From positions 62,001 through 126,000 of the forward strand of contig NZ_NMPZ01000007.1 in assembly GCF_002224675.1 (NCBI RefSeq): a DNA stretch of 64,000 nt, written 5' to 3'. The DNA comes from Segatella copri (GTDB lineage Bacteria; Bacteroidota; Bacteroidia; Bacteroidales; Bacteroidaceae). The position numbers and the translations under genes were made by a program. Shown here in pieces: positions 52,958 through 61,667 of the stretch. The notes below the pieces were generated by a model, which ran no database searches, was not told the DNA's origin, and worked only from the letters and a program-made list of their open reading frames with translations. Numbering within the stretch: position 1 is the stretch's first letter; the number at the start of each line of letters is the position of its first letter.

Positions 52958-53791
52958 ATGAAGAGAATTGCAATACAAGGAGAGTTGGGATCCTTCCACG
53001 ACATTACCGCCCACGAGTATTTCCAGGGCGAGCAGATAGAGTTAATCTGTTGCGCTACCTTCGAGGAGGTGTTTGAGAACATCAAGCGAGATCCTACCAT
53101 CATCGGCATCTGCGCCATCGAGAACACCATCGCCGGCAGTCTGCTCCACAACTACGAGCTGCTCCGGGAGAGCGGAACCACCGTGGTGGGTGAGCACAAG
53201 CTCCACATCGAGCACAGCATCTGCTGCCTGCCTTCCGACGACTGGAGCACCCTGCAGGAGGTTCACTCTCATCCTGTAGCGCTGATGCAGTGTGGCAAGT
53301 TTCTCGCCAACCATCCTGATCTCAAGGCGGTGGAGGCTGAGGATACCGCAGGTTCTGCCGCATTCATCGCCCAGCACCAGGTTCACGGATGGGCAGCCAT
53401 CTGTTCTGCCTACGCTGCCAGGATGTATGGCATGAAGGTACTGCAGGAGGGAATCCACGACAATCCGCACAACTACACCCGATTCCTCGTGGTCTGCAAT
53501 CCGCAGAAGGCCGCTCTTCTCCGACCTATCGAAAAGGCCAACAAGGCGAGCATCGTCTTCAGCCTTTCACACGACAAGGGTTCGCTCTCCAAGGTTCTCA
53601 CCATCCTGAGCTTCTACGACATCAATCTCACCAAGATCCAGTCGCTGCCAAGCATCGGTCATGAATGGGAATATCTCTTCTACGTGGATCTCACCTTCGA
53701 TAATCTGACCCGCTATCGCCAGAGCATCGATGCCATCACACCACTCGTGAAGAAACTCACGGTGCTGGGAGAATATGAGGAAAAAGAATAG
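52958..53791 (+). CDS. pheA: Prephenate dehydratase
   Basis: The enzyme makes phenylpyruvate from prephenate. The 277-residue protein has IAIQGELGSFHDITAHEYF, FENIKRDPTIIGICAIENT, and the active-site TRF motif in NPHNYTRFLVV. The C-terminal ACT domain reads FSLSHDKGSLSKVLTILSFY and KIQSLPSIGHEWEYLFYVDL. The usual Phe-binding motifs GALV and ESRP are GSLS and QSLP here. No chorismate mutase domain is fused; it is on the DAHP synthase. First gene after the attenuator. Confidence 0.95.
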   Translation: MKRIAIQGELGSFHDITAHEYFQGEQIELICCATFEEVFENIKRDPTIIGICAIENTIAGSLLHNYELLRESGTTVVGEHKLHIEHSICCLPSDDWSTLQEVHSHPVALMQCGKFLANHPDLKAVEAEDTAGSAAFIAQHQVHGWAAICSAYAARMYGMKVLQEGIHDNPHNYTRFLVVCNPQKAALLRPIEKANKASIVFSLSHDKGSLSKVLTILSFYDINLTKIQSLPSIGHEWEYLFYVDLTFDNLTRYRQSIDAITPLVKKLTVLGEYEEKE

Positions 53792-53819
53792 TAACATTTC
53801 AAAATAAAAGAGAATAAAA

Positions 53820-54989
53820 ATGATACAACCAGCCAATAGAGTAACAGAAATACAGGAATACTACTTCAGCCGTAAGCTGAAGGAAGTGGCTAAGCTTAAT
53901 GCCGAGGGACAGGACATCATCAGCCTCGCCATCGGAAGTCCAGACATGCCGCCTTCTAAGCAGACCATCGATACGCTCTGCGAGGTAGCCCATAACCCTG
54001 CTGCACACGGATATCAGCCTACGGTGGGCATCCCGGAGTTGCGCAAGGCGATGGCTGGTTATTACAAGAGATGGTATGACGTGGATCTTGACTGGGCTAC
54101 GGAAATCCAGCCCCTCATTGGTAGCAAGGAGGGTATCCTGCATGTTACGCTCGCCTTCTGCAACCCTGGCGACGAGGTGCTCATCCCAAACCCGGGCTAT
54201 CCTACCTATACTGCCATCAACAAGATTCTCGGCACCAAGATTACCTATTACGACCTGCGCGAGGACAATGAATGGCAGCCAGACTTCGAGGCGCTGGAGA
54301 AGATGGACCTCAGCCACGTGAAGCTGATGTGGACCAACTATCCGAACATGCCGACTGGAGGCGTGGCAAAGATGGAGACCTACGAGCGACTCGTGAAGTT
54401 TGCCAAGGACCACAACATCGTGGTGGTGAACGACAACCCTTATTCGCTCATCCTCAACGAGCATCCGCTGAGCATCATGCAGGTGCCTGGCGCCAAGGAC
54501 TGCTGCATCGAATTCAATTCGCTCAGCAAGAGCCACAACATGCCGGGATGGCGTGTGGCTATGATTTCGAGCAACAAGCAGTTTATCTCCTGGATCCTGA
54601 AGGTGAAGAGCAACATCGACAACGGATGCTTCCGCGGAATCCAGCTCGCTGCTGCCGAGGCCATGCTCAACAATACCGACGAGTGGCACCGTGAGAACAA
54701 CATCACCAACTATCGCCGCCGCCGCGACATCGCCGAGCAGATTATGCAGGTATTGGACTGCAAGTTTGATCCTAACCAGGTGGGCATGTTCCTCTGGGGC
54801 AAGATTCCTGAGAAATACGCCGATGTAGAAGACCTCACAGAGAAGATTCTCCACGAGGCGCGCGTATTCATCACCCCTGGATTCATCTTCGGAAGCAACG
54901 GCAAGCGATACATCCGCATCAGCCTTTGTGCCAAGGATGAGAAAATGAAGGAGGCGCTGGAAAGAATCAGAAAAGTCTTTGGAAAGTAA
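53820..54989 (+). CDS. Class I aminotransferase, probably aromatic/prephenate
   Basis: The 389-residue PLP enzyme has GYQPTVGIPELRKAMAGYYK, the cofactor loop IGSKEGILH, the NYPNMPTGGVA segment, the Asp/Tyr of NDNPYS, the lysine in NSLSKSHNMPGWRVAM and the late Arg in RYIRISLC. It resembles the LL-diaminopimelate/aspartate aminotransferase group. Its place between pheA and the DAHP synthase gene suggests transamination of phenylpyruvate, hydroxyphenylpyruvate or prephenate (inference). It starts 28 bp after pheA. Confidence 0.9.
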   Translation: MIQPANRVTEIQEYYFSRKLKEVAKLNAEGQDIISLAIGSPDMPPSKQTIDTLCEVAHNPAAHGYQPTVGIPELRKAMAGYYKRWYDVDLDWATEIQPLIGSKEGILHVTLAFCNPGDEVLIPNPGYPTYTAINKILGTKITYYDLREDNEWQPDFEALEKMDLSHVKLMWTNYPNMPTGGVAKMETYERLVKFAKDHNIVVVNDNPYSLILNEHPLSIMQVPGAKDCCIEFNSLSKSHNMPGWRVAMISSNKQFISWILKVKSNIDNGCFRGIQLAAAEAMLNNTDEWHRENNITNYRRRRDIAEQIMQVLDCKFDPNQVGMFLWGKIPEKYADVEDLTEKILHEARVFITPGFIFGSNGKRYIRISLCAKDEKMKEALERIRKVFGK

Positions 54990-55015
54990 AAAAATAAAAA
55001 TTAAAATATACGACT

Positions 55016-56083
55016 ATGGAATTAGAATTAGAACCATTGAATCTCCCTAGTGATCAGGAACGCCCTATCGTCATTGCAGGCCCATGCTCTGCAGAGACTG
55101 AAGAGCAAGTTATGACTACCGCCAAGCAGCTGGCTGCTAAAGGCTGCCACATGTTCCGCGCTGGTGTATGGAAGCCACGTACCAAACCAGGAGGCTTCGA
55201 GGGAAATGGCGAGACTGCCTTGCCTTGGATGAAGCAGGTGAAGGAGGAGACCGGTATGCTCACTGCTACCGAGGTGGCTACTCCTGAGCACGTGGAGCTC
55301 GCCTTGAAATATGGAATCGATGTTCTGTGGGTGGGAGCCCGTACTTCTGCCAATCCATTCGCCATGCAGGCACTGGCAGACAGCCTTCAGGGCGTGGATG
55401 TTCCTGTGCTGGTGAAGAACCCGGTGAATCCGGATCTTGAGCTCTGGATCGGTGCGCTCCAGCGTATCAACCAGGCTGGTATCAAGCGACTCGGTGCCAT
55501 CCACCGCGGTTTCTCCAGCTTCGACAAGAAGATCTACCGCAATCTCCCTATGTGGCAGATTCCTATCGAGCTGCACCGCCGCATTCCTCAGTTGCCTATC
55601 ATCTGCGACCCTAGCCACATCGGCGGTCGCCGCGACCTCATCGCTCCTCTCTGCCAGCAGGCTATGGACCTGGGCTTCGACGGTCTGATCGTAGAGAGCC
55701 ACTGCTCTCCTGATGATGCATGGAGCGATGCCAAGCAGCAGGTTACTCCGGATATCCTGGATTACATCCTGAGCCTCCTCGTAGTTCGTGATGAACATTA
55801 TTCTACAGAGGGCCTGCATCAGCTGCGTGGTCAGATTGATGAGTGCGACAACCAGCTGATGGATCTTCTTGCCAAGCGTATGCGTGTATGCCGCGAAATC
55901 GGTACCTACAAGAAGGAGCACAATATGACAATCGTACAGACCAACCGCTACAACGAGATTCTCGAGAAGCGTGGTGCCCAGGCTTCACTCTGCGGAATGA
56001 GCCCAGAGTTTGCTGCCCAGATCTTTGAGCATATCCACGAGGAGAGTGTTCGCCAGCAGTTGGAAATCCTGAATCAGAAATAA
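55016..56083 (+). CDS. DAHP synthase / chorismate mutase fusion
   Basis: The 355-residue bifunctional protein starts the shikimate pathway and also converts chorismate to prephenate. The N-terminal type I-beta DAHP synthase (about 15-260) shows VIAGPCSAETEEQVMTTA, RAGVWKPRTKPGGFEG and the metal-binding CDPSHIGGRRDL and VESHCSPDDAWSDA. An AroQ chorismate mutase (about 265-355) follows: LHQLRGQIDECDNQLMDLLA, KRMRVCREIGTYKKEH and the final helix. The fusion places the mutase on the pathway's entry enzyme; it may serve as its feedback sensor. The gap from the aminotransferase is 26 bp. Confidence 0.94.
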   Translation: MELELEPLNLPSDQERPIVIAGPCSAETEEQVMTTAKQLAAKGCHMFRAGVWKPRTKPGGFEGNGETALPWMKQVKEETGMLTATEVATPEHVELALKYGIDVLWVGARTSANPFAMQALADSLQGVDVPVLVKNPVNPDLELWIGALQRINQAGIKRLGAIHRGFSSFDKKIYRNLPMWQIPIELHRRIPQLPIICDPSHIGGRRDLIAPLCQQAMDLGFDGLIVESHCSPDDAWSDAKQQVTPDILDYILSLLVVRDEHYSTEGLHQLRGQIDECDNQLMDLLAKRMRVCREIGTYKKEHNMTIVQTNRYNEILEKRGAQASLCGMSPEFAAQIFEHIHEESVRQQLEILNQK

Positions 56084-56148
56084 ATTAAGTGAAGAGTAGA
56101 GGACGAAAGACTTCGGCCTTCACTCTTCATTCTTCACATTATAAAGAA

Positions 56149-56949
56149 ATGAGAATTTTGATAATGGGAGCAGGTAAGATGGGAAGCTTTTTCATCGACC
56201 TGCTCAGCTTCGACCACGAGGTGGCTGTGTATGAAAAGGATGCCAAGCGACTGCGCTTCACCTATAACTGCTACCGTTTCACCAAGATGGAGGAGGTGGA
56301 GATGTTCCGCCCGGAACTCGTCATCAATGCCGTAACCGTGAAATACACCATCCCGGCATTCGAGGAGTTGCTGCCACATCTCTCTAAAGACTGTATCATC
56401 AGCGACATTGCGTCGGTGAAGACAGGATTGCAGGAGTTTTACGACAAGAGCGGCTTCCGATACGTGAGCACCCACCCGATGTTCGGTCCTACATTCGCCA
56501 ACCTGAACCAGCTCTCCGAGGAGAATGCGGTCATCATCAAGGAGGGCGACTATATGGGTAAGATTTTCTTCAAGGATCTCTATCAGAAGCTCGGACTGAG
56601 CCTGCATGAGTACACCTTTGATGAGCACGACCAGACGGTGGCTTACTCGCTGAGTATTCCATTTGTCAGCACTTTTGCCTTTGCGGCGGTGATGAAGCAT
56701 CAGGATGCTCCTGGTACCACCTTCAAGCGCCACATGCAGATAGCCAAGGGCGTATTGAACGAGGATGACTATCTCTTGCAGGAAATCCTCTTCAACCCAT
56801 ATACATCTGGACAGGTGGTCCAGATTCGCGAAGAGCTGGCTGAACTCATCGACATCATCGATCACAAGGATGCCAAGCGCATGAAACTCTTCCTCACCAA
56901 AATCAGAAATCATGTGAAGGAAGACATCGAAATCAAGCAGCAGAAATAG
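56149..56949 (+). CDS. tyrA: Prephenate dehydrogenase
   Basis: TyrA makes 4-hydroxyphenylpyruvate from prephenate. The 266-residue protein opens MRILIMGAGKMGSFFIDLLS, the NAD-binding site, and has DIASVKTGLQEFYDK and the conserved His in RYVSTHPMFGPTFANL. There is no ACT domain. The ATG at 56149 is used; the in-frame ATG at 56089 lies in a spacer with a partly palindromic GAAGAGT/ACTCTTC pair. The fourth gene of the operon. Confidence 0.94.
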   Translation: MRILIMGAGKMGSFFIDLLSFDHEVAVYEKDAKRLRFTYNCYRFTKMEEVEMFRPELVINAVTVKYTIPAFEELLPHLSKDCIISDIASVKTGLQEFYDKSGFRYVSTHPMFGPTFANLNQLSEENAVIIKEGDYMGKIFFKDLYQKLGLSLHEYTFDEHDQTVAYSLSIPFVSTFAFAAVMKHQDAPGTTFKRHMQIAKGVLNEDDYLLQEILFNPYTSGQVVQIREELAELIDIIDHKDAKRMKLFLTKIRNHVKEDIEIKQQK

Positions 56950-56982
56950 GAAAAAACAGAAGACAAAGAAGAGTAGTAGATT

Positions 56983-58362
56983 ATGAGTGAACAGATTGAT
57001 CAACAGAATAACACAGCTGAACAGCCTAGTATGTTTCAGGTGGTAAACGAGGGATTCACTACCCGAGAGGCGATTGAGGAAGCCAAGAGATGTCTGCATT
57101 GCAAGATTCCGCAGTGTAAGAAGGGATGCCCTATTGAAAACGATATACCGGATTTCGTACACGAACTGTCGATGGGTAACATGGGTGCTGCGATGAGCAT
57201 CATCAATGCCAAGAGCAATCTGCCGGCTATCTGCGGACGCGTGTGTCCACACGAGAAGCAGTGCCAGGGACATTGTGTGCTCGGCAAGAAGGGAAAACCG
57301 GTACAGATTGGAAAATTGGAGCAGTTTATCGCTGACTTCGATACCAAGATGAATCTCTCCCGTGAACTCCTGCCACAGAAAACCCGTGGTAGAGTGGCTG
57401 TAATCGGTTCGGGTCCTGCAGGACTTACCGTAGCCGGTGATTTGGCAAGACAGGGATTCAATGTAACGATTTTTGAAGGACAGGCTGAACCGGGTGGCGT
57501 ACTGATGTACGGTATTCCGGAGTATCGCTTACCAAAGACTGTGGTGCGCGATGAGGTGAGCAAGATTGCTGCCTTGGGCGTGCAGTTTATCACCAACTGT
57601 ATGGTGGGCGAGAACAATGTCACCATCGACAGCCTCTTCCGTGCCGGTTATGATGCCATCTTCATGGGTACCGGTACCAACGTGCCTCAGAATATGGACT
57701 CTACACCGGGCAGTAAGCTCCATGGTGTAAGCCAGAGTACCTACTTCCTGCATAATGTAAATGCCTATAACGAAGGTGCCTTGACCCGCGATATGGTTCC
57801 TTTGCGCGATGGCGAGAAGGTAGGTGTAATCGGTGGTGGAAATGTGGCGATGGATGCTGCCCGTACTGCCATCCGTCTGGGTGCTGACGTTACCGTATTG
57901 TACAGAAAGACCCAGGAGGAAATGCCTGCCATCAAGAGCGAATACGAGGATGCTGTAAAGGAAGGTGTGAAGTTTGAATGGAAAACTACCGTAGAAGCCT
58001 TCCTGAAGGGTAAGAATGGCAGACTGGGAAGCTGCGTGCTGAATACACCTGATGGCGAAAGGGTAGAGATTTTTGATAGAATCTATCTGGCTATCGGCTC
58101 GCGACCTGCCAACCGCATTGTTTCTACTACTGCCGGAATCGAGGTGGATGAGAAGGGATATGTAAAGGTGGTAGATCGTCCTTTCGGAATGACTACCCGC
58201 CGTGGCGTATTCGCAGGTGGTGACGTGGTGCATCGCCCTCAGACCGTAGTGCTGGCGATGAAGGCTGCCAAGGAGGTGGCTCAGGGTATCGCACAGTATG
58301 TGGATGCCATCAAGCTCCTGGAAGAAGCCAAGCGTATCGAAAAAGAAAGTACCTGTTCGTAG
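56983..58362 (+). CDS. gltD: NADPH-dependent glutamate synthase, GltD-type
   Basis: The 459-residue flavoprotein has two N-terminal 4Fe-4S motifs (CLHCKIPQCKKGCP, CGRVCPHEKQCQGHC), an FAD site VIGSGPAGLTVAGDLA, a second nucleotide site VIGGGNVAMDAARTA and the C-terminal GVFAGGDVVHRPQTV. No large GltB subunit is nearby; stand-alone forms may have another electron partner. It lies 33 bp after tyrA, in line with it, so glutamate or reductant supply could be tied to the aminotransferase (inference). Confidence 0.9.
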   Translation: MSEQIDQQNNTAEQPSMFQVVNEGFTTREAIEEAKRCLHCKIPQCKKGCPIENDIPDFVHELSMGNMGAAMSIINAKSNLPAICGRVCPHEKQCQGHCVLGKKGKPVQIGKLEQFIADFDTKMNLSRELLPQKTRGRVAVIGSGPAGLTVAGDLARQGFNVTIFEGQAEPGGVLMYGIPEYRLPKTVVRDEVSKIAALGVQFITNCMVGENNVTIDSLFRAGYDAIFMGTGTNVPQNMDSTPGSKLHGVSQSTYFLHNVNAYNEGALTRDMVPLRDGEKVGVIGGGNVAMDAARTAIRLGADVTVLYRKTQEEMPAIKSEYEDAVKEGVKFEWKTTVEAFLKGKNGRLGSCVLNTPDGERVEIFDRIYLAIGSRPANRIVSTTAGIEVDEKGYVKVVDRPFGMTTRRGVFAGGDVVHRPQTVVLAMKAAKEVAQGIAQYVDAIKLLEEAKRIEKESTCS

Positions 58363-58405
58363 AGGTTAATATCTGCTTAATCTGGTTAATATCTATTGCA
58401 ATATT

Positions 58406-58435
58406 TTGCGGAATGAATGATTCTTGTTATTTTTG
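58406..58435 (+). promoter_or_regulatory. Promoter for the small secreted protein
   Basis: TTG at 58406-58408, a 19-bp spacer and TATTTTTG at 58428-58435. Confidence 0.65.
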
Positions 58436-58456
58436 CCTACAAAAAAAGCAAAGATT

Positions 58457-59122
58457 ATGAAGAAAATTATATTTTTGATGATAACCCTGTTGTCGATGGC
58501 TTCCATGGTCTATGCGCAGAAAACATGCGTCATCGCATCTGCCGAGGATCATGTGCCTATCAGGGAAGCCCTCATTCATACGAACAATAACCATTGGGCG
58601 CGTACCGACTATCGGGGCTACTGGAACATGCGCTACCAGTTTGATTCTGCTACCGTATCCAAACCGGGCTATATCAAGGCAACCATCCGCTATCAGGAGT
58701 TGCCTGATACCGTTTTTCTCCTTCCCGAAGCCAAACAGATTGGTGAAGTGACCGTTTGGGGCAAGAACCAGGAGCATATCGACAATATGGAAGAGCAGAT
58801 ACAAGAGAAGGTGAATTCTGTGCCAACATCACCGGGAGGAATCGGCTTCGATGCCTTCGGCTGGATGGACAAGCAGGGCAGCCGCGACCGGAAGCACAAG
58901 AAGCAGGCTCAGGAAATCTTCAAGAAGATGGACAGAAAGGATCCTATCGTCTCTGCCTACGAAAAGGCTACGGGAAAGAAGTATGAACTGAAAAATCCTA
59001 TCAATCTGAGTGCTAACAAGAAAGAAACTTTGGAAAAGCAGGATGAGACCAGGCAGGAATCATCAGAGAAAACACTTCCAAATGTTCAAAATGAAGCAAA
59101 AGAGCAAGAAAATGAAAAATAA
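58457..59122 (+). CDS. Secreted protein with carboxypeptidase-regulatory-like domain
   Basis: The 221-residue protein has a signal peptide (KKIIFLMITLLSMASMVYA, ending AQ) and a beta-sandwich resembling CarboxypepD_reg-like domains (residues 22-105; SAEDHVPIREALIHTNNN and LPEAKQIGEVTVWG). A polar, charged C-terminal half follows. No enzyme motif is seen. Role unknown; likely periplasmic or on the surface. The in-frame start at 58424 is upstream of the promoter -7 box and is rejected. Confidence 0.75.
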   Translation: MKKIIFLMITLLSMASMVYAQKTCVIASAEDHVPIREALIHTNNNHWARTDYRGYWNMRYQFDSATVSKPGYIKATIRYQELPDTVFLLPEAKQIGEVTVWGKNQEHIDNMEEQIQEKVNSVPTSPGGIGFDAFGWMDKQGSRDRKHKKQAQEIFKKMDRKDPIVSAYEKATGKKYELKNPINLSANKKETLEKQDETRQESSEKTLPNVQNEAKEQENEK

Positions 59123-59133
59123 TCGAGATTGAG

Positions 59134-59164
59134 TTGGCTTTCTCGGAAAAAGTTCGTAACTTTG
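59134..59164 (+). promoter_or_regulatory. Promoter for ffh
   Basis: TTG at 59134-59136, a 20-bp spacer and TAACTTTG at 59157-59164, 30 bp before the start codon. Confidence 0.8.
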
Positions 59165-59194
59165 TGCCCGAAATAAAAAAGTACAATTAAGAAC

Positions 59195-60547
59195 ATGTTT
59201 GAAAATTTAAGTGATAGATTAGAACGTTCCTTCAAAATCTTGAAGGGTGAGGGTAAAATTACCGAAATCAACGTGGCTGAGACCATGAAGGATGTGCGCC
59301 GTGCACTCCTCGATGCCGACGTTAACTATAAAGTTGCCAAGGAATTCACCAACAAGGTGAAGGAAAAAGCACTCGGCATGAATGTTTTGACAGCCGTGAA
59401 GCCAGGCCAGCTGATGGTGAAGTTGGTTCACGACGAGCTCGCTGAGCTGATGGGAGGCGAGGAAGCTCCATTGCATTTGGAAAGTCGCCCTGCTGTAATC
59501 CTGATGAGTGGTTTGCAGGGTTCTGGTAAGACTACCTTCAGCGGTAAGCTTGCCAATATGCTCAAGAACAAGAAAGGCAAGAAGCCTTTGCTCGTGGCTT
59601 GCGACGTATATCGTCCTGCTGCTATCCAGCAGCTCCATGTAGTAGGCGAACAGGTGGGTGTGCCTGTATATAGTGAGCCTGATAACAAGGATGTACTCAG
59701 CATCGCTGACCACGCTTTGCAGCAGGCTAAGACCAACGGCAACGATGTGGTCATCGTCGATACTGCCGGTCGATTGGCTGTGGATGAGCAGATGATGCAG
59801 GAAATCAGCAACCTCAAGAATCATCTCAACCCGGATGAGACACTCTTCGTAGTTGACTCAATGACGGGTCAGGATGCTGTAAATACAGCCAAGGAGTTCA
59901 ACGACCGCCTCGACTTCAATGGTGTAGTTCTCACCAAGCTCGATGGTGATACCCGTGGTGGTGCTGCCCTCAGTATCCGCACCGTGGTTACCAAGCCTAT
60001 CAAGTTTATCGGTACCGGCGAGAAGATGGAAGCTATCGATGTGTTCCATCCTGCTCGAATGGCAGACCGTATCCTCGGAATGGGTGACGTGGTTTCGCTG
60101 GTAGAGCGCGCACAGGAGCAGTTTGACCTGGAGGAAGCCAAGAAGTTGGAGAAGAAGATTCGCAAGAACCAGTTCGATTTCAATGACTTCTACAATCAGA
60201 TTCAGCAGATCAAGAAGATGGGTAACATTAAGGATCTGGCTGCGATGATTCCGGGTGTAGGCAAGGCTATCCGCGATGTTGATATCCCAGAGGATGCCTT
60301 CAAGGGTATCGAGGCTATTATCCAGAGTATGACTCCTAAGGAGCGTACCAATCCATCTATCCTCAACACATCTCGCCGCCAGCGTATTGCCAAGGGTTCT
60401 GGTACCAATATCCAGGAGGTAAACAAGCTCATCAAGCAGTTTGAACAGACACGCAAGATGATGCAGATGATGACTGGCAACAAGATGGCGCAGATGATGG
60501 GCCGTATGAAGGGTATGCCAGGTATGCCTAAGATGCCAGGTATGTAA
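59195..60547 (+). CDS. ffh: Signal recognition particle protein
   Basis: Ffh binds signal sequences and 4.5S RNA and delivers nascent chains to FtsY. The 450-residue protein has the N domain, the G domain with GLQGSGKTTFSGKLA, DTAGRLAVDEQM and TKLDGDTRGGAALS, and the Met-rich M domain from about 310 to the end (GSGTNIQEVNKLIKQFEQ, then repeats of Met and Lys). The length is normal. Confidence 0.97.
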   Translation: MFENLSDRLERSFKILKGEGKITEINVAETMKDVRRALLDADVNYKVAKEFTNKVKEKALGMNVLTAVKPGQLMVKLVHDELAELMGGEEAPLHLESRPAVILMSGLQGSGKTTFSGKLANMLKNKKGKKPLLVACDVYRPAAIQQLHVVGEQVGVPVYSEPDNKDVLSIADHALQQAKTNGNDVVIVDTAGRLAVDEQMMQEISNLKNHLNPDETLFVVDSMTGQDAVNTAKEFNDRLDFNGVVLTKLDGDTRGGAALSIRTVVTKPIKFIGTGEKMEAIDVFHPARMADRILGMGDVVSLVERAQEQFDLEEAKKLEKKIRKNQFDFNDFYNQIQQIKKMGNIKDLAAMIPGVGKAIRDVDIPEDAFKGIEAIIQSMTPKERTNPSILNTSRRQRIAKGSGTNIQEVNKLIKQFEQTRKMMQMMTGNKMAQMMGRMKGMPGMPKMPGM

Positions 60548-60612
60548 TTCTGAAGCAGAGAACCAAGACTCGAAGCTTATAAATGTAAAATTCTTAAAAT
60601 AGAAAAAGTAAG

Positions 60613-61491
60613 ATGCAGCTAATAGACGGAAAGGCGACAGCAGCCGCCATAAAGGAACAGATTGCCCAGGAGGTGGCTCAGATTGTAGCCGCAGGAGGCA
60701 AACAGCCACATCTGGTGGCTGTGCTGGTGGGCCACGATGGTGGCAGCGAAACCTATGTGAAGAACAAGGTTCTGGCATGCGAAAAGTGCGGATTCAAATC
60801 TACGCTGATCCGTTTTGAGGAGGATGTTACTGAGGAGGAGCTTCTGCAGTGTGTAGATAAGCTCAACAAGGATGCTGACGTGGATGGTTTCATTGTGCAG
60901 CTGCCTTTGCCGAAGCACATCGACGAGCAGAAGATTACCATGGCGATAGACTATCGCAAGGATGTAGATGGCTTCCATCCCGTGAATGTGGGTAGAATGT
61001 CGCTGGGTATGCCTAGTTTCATCTCGGCTACTCCGCTTGGAATCCTCACCCTGCTGCAGCATTATCAGATAGAAACCAGCGGTAAGAAGTGTGTTATCCT
61101 GGGCAGAAGCAACATCGTGGGCAAACCTATGGCCCAGCTGATGATGCAGAAGCAGTATGGAGATGCTACGGTTACCGTGTGCCACTCGCACTCCAAAAAT
61201 CTGAAGGAGGAGTGCCGGGAGGCGGATATTATCATTGCGGCTATCGGTAAGCCTGATTTCGTAACAGCCGATATGGTTAAACCGGGAGCTGTTGTCATCG
61301 ACGTGGGTACGACTCGTGTTCCTGACGTCACCAGAAAAAGCGGATTCCGCCTGAATGGTGACGTGAAGTTCGATGAAGTGGCAGAAAAGTGTTCTTTCAT
61401 CACTCCAGTACCGGGCGGAGTGGGTCCGATGACCATCTGCTCGCTGATGAAGAATACGCTTGCCGCAGGAAAAAAAGAAATTTATGATTAA
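60613..61491 (+). CDS. folD: Methylenetetrahydrofolate dehydrogenase / cyclohydrolase
   Basis: FolD interconverts 5,10-methylene- and 10-formyl-tetrahydrofolate. The 292-residue protein has the Tyr and Lys of the active site in [27 protein letters not shown], the NADP motif [18 protein letters not shown] and the C-terminal [12 protein letters not shown]. It lies 65 bp after ffh. Confidence 0.96.
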   Translation: MQLIDGKATAAAIKEQIAQEVAQIVAAGGKQPHLVAVLVGHDGGSETYVKNKVLACEKCGFKSTLIRFEEDVTEEELLQCVDKLNKDADVDGFIVQLPLPKHIDEQKITMAIDYRKDVDGFHPVNVGRMSLGMPSFISATPLGILTLLQHYQIETSGKKCVILGRSNIVGKPMAQLMMQKQYGDATVTVCHSHSKNLKEECREADIIIAAIGKPDFVTADMVKPGAVVIDVGTTRVPDVTRKSGFRLNGDVKFDEVAEKCSFITPVPGGVGPMTICSLMKNTLAAGKKEIYD

Positions 61492-61584
61492 ATCTCTCTA
61501 ACCCATTAGGGAGTTTATTAGGTTTAGTTGTTAGGTTGGGGGGCAGGTTGCTGTGAAGCATTCTACCCCTTTTTTATTAACTTT

Positions 61585-61602
61585 ATACGATTTAAGTCGT
61601 AT
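61585..61602. promoter_or_regulatory. 18-bp near-perfect palindrome upstream of the GH51 gene
   Basis: ATACGATTTAAGTCGTAT has arms ATACGA/TCGTAT and an almost symmetric centre. It lies 66 bp before the GH51 start codon and could be an operator (inference). No consensus promoter was found nearby. Confidence 0.45.
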
Positions 61603-61667
61603 CATCGTATATGTAATGTAATACAATTGAGAATCTAAAAACAAACAAAAAATAAATAAGAAGTAAT

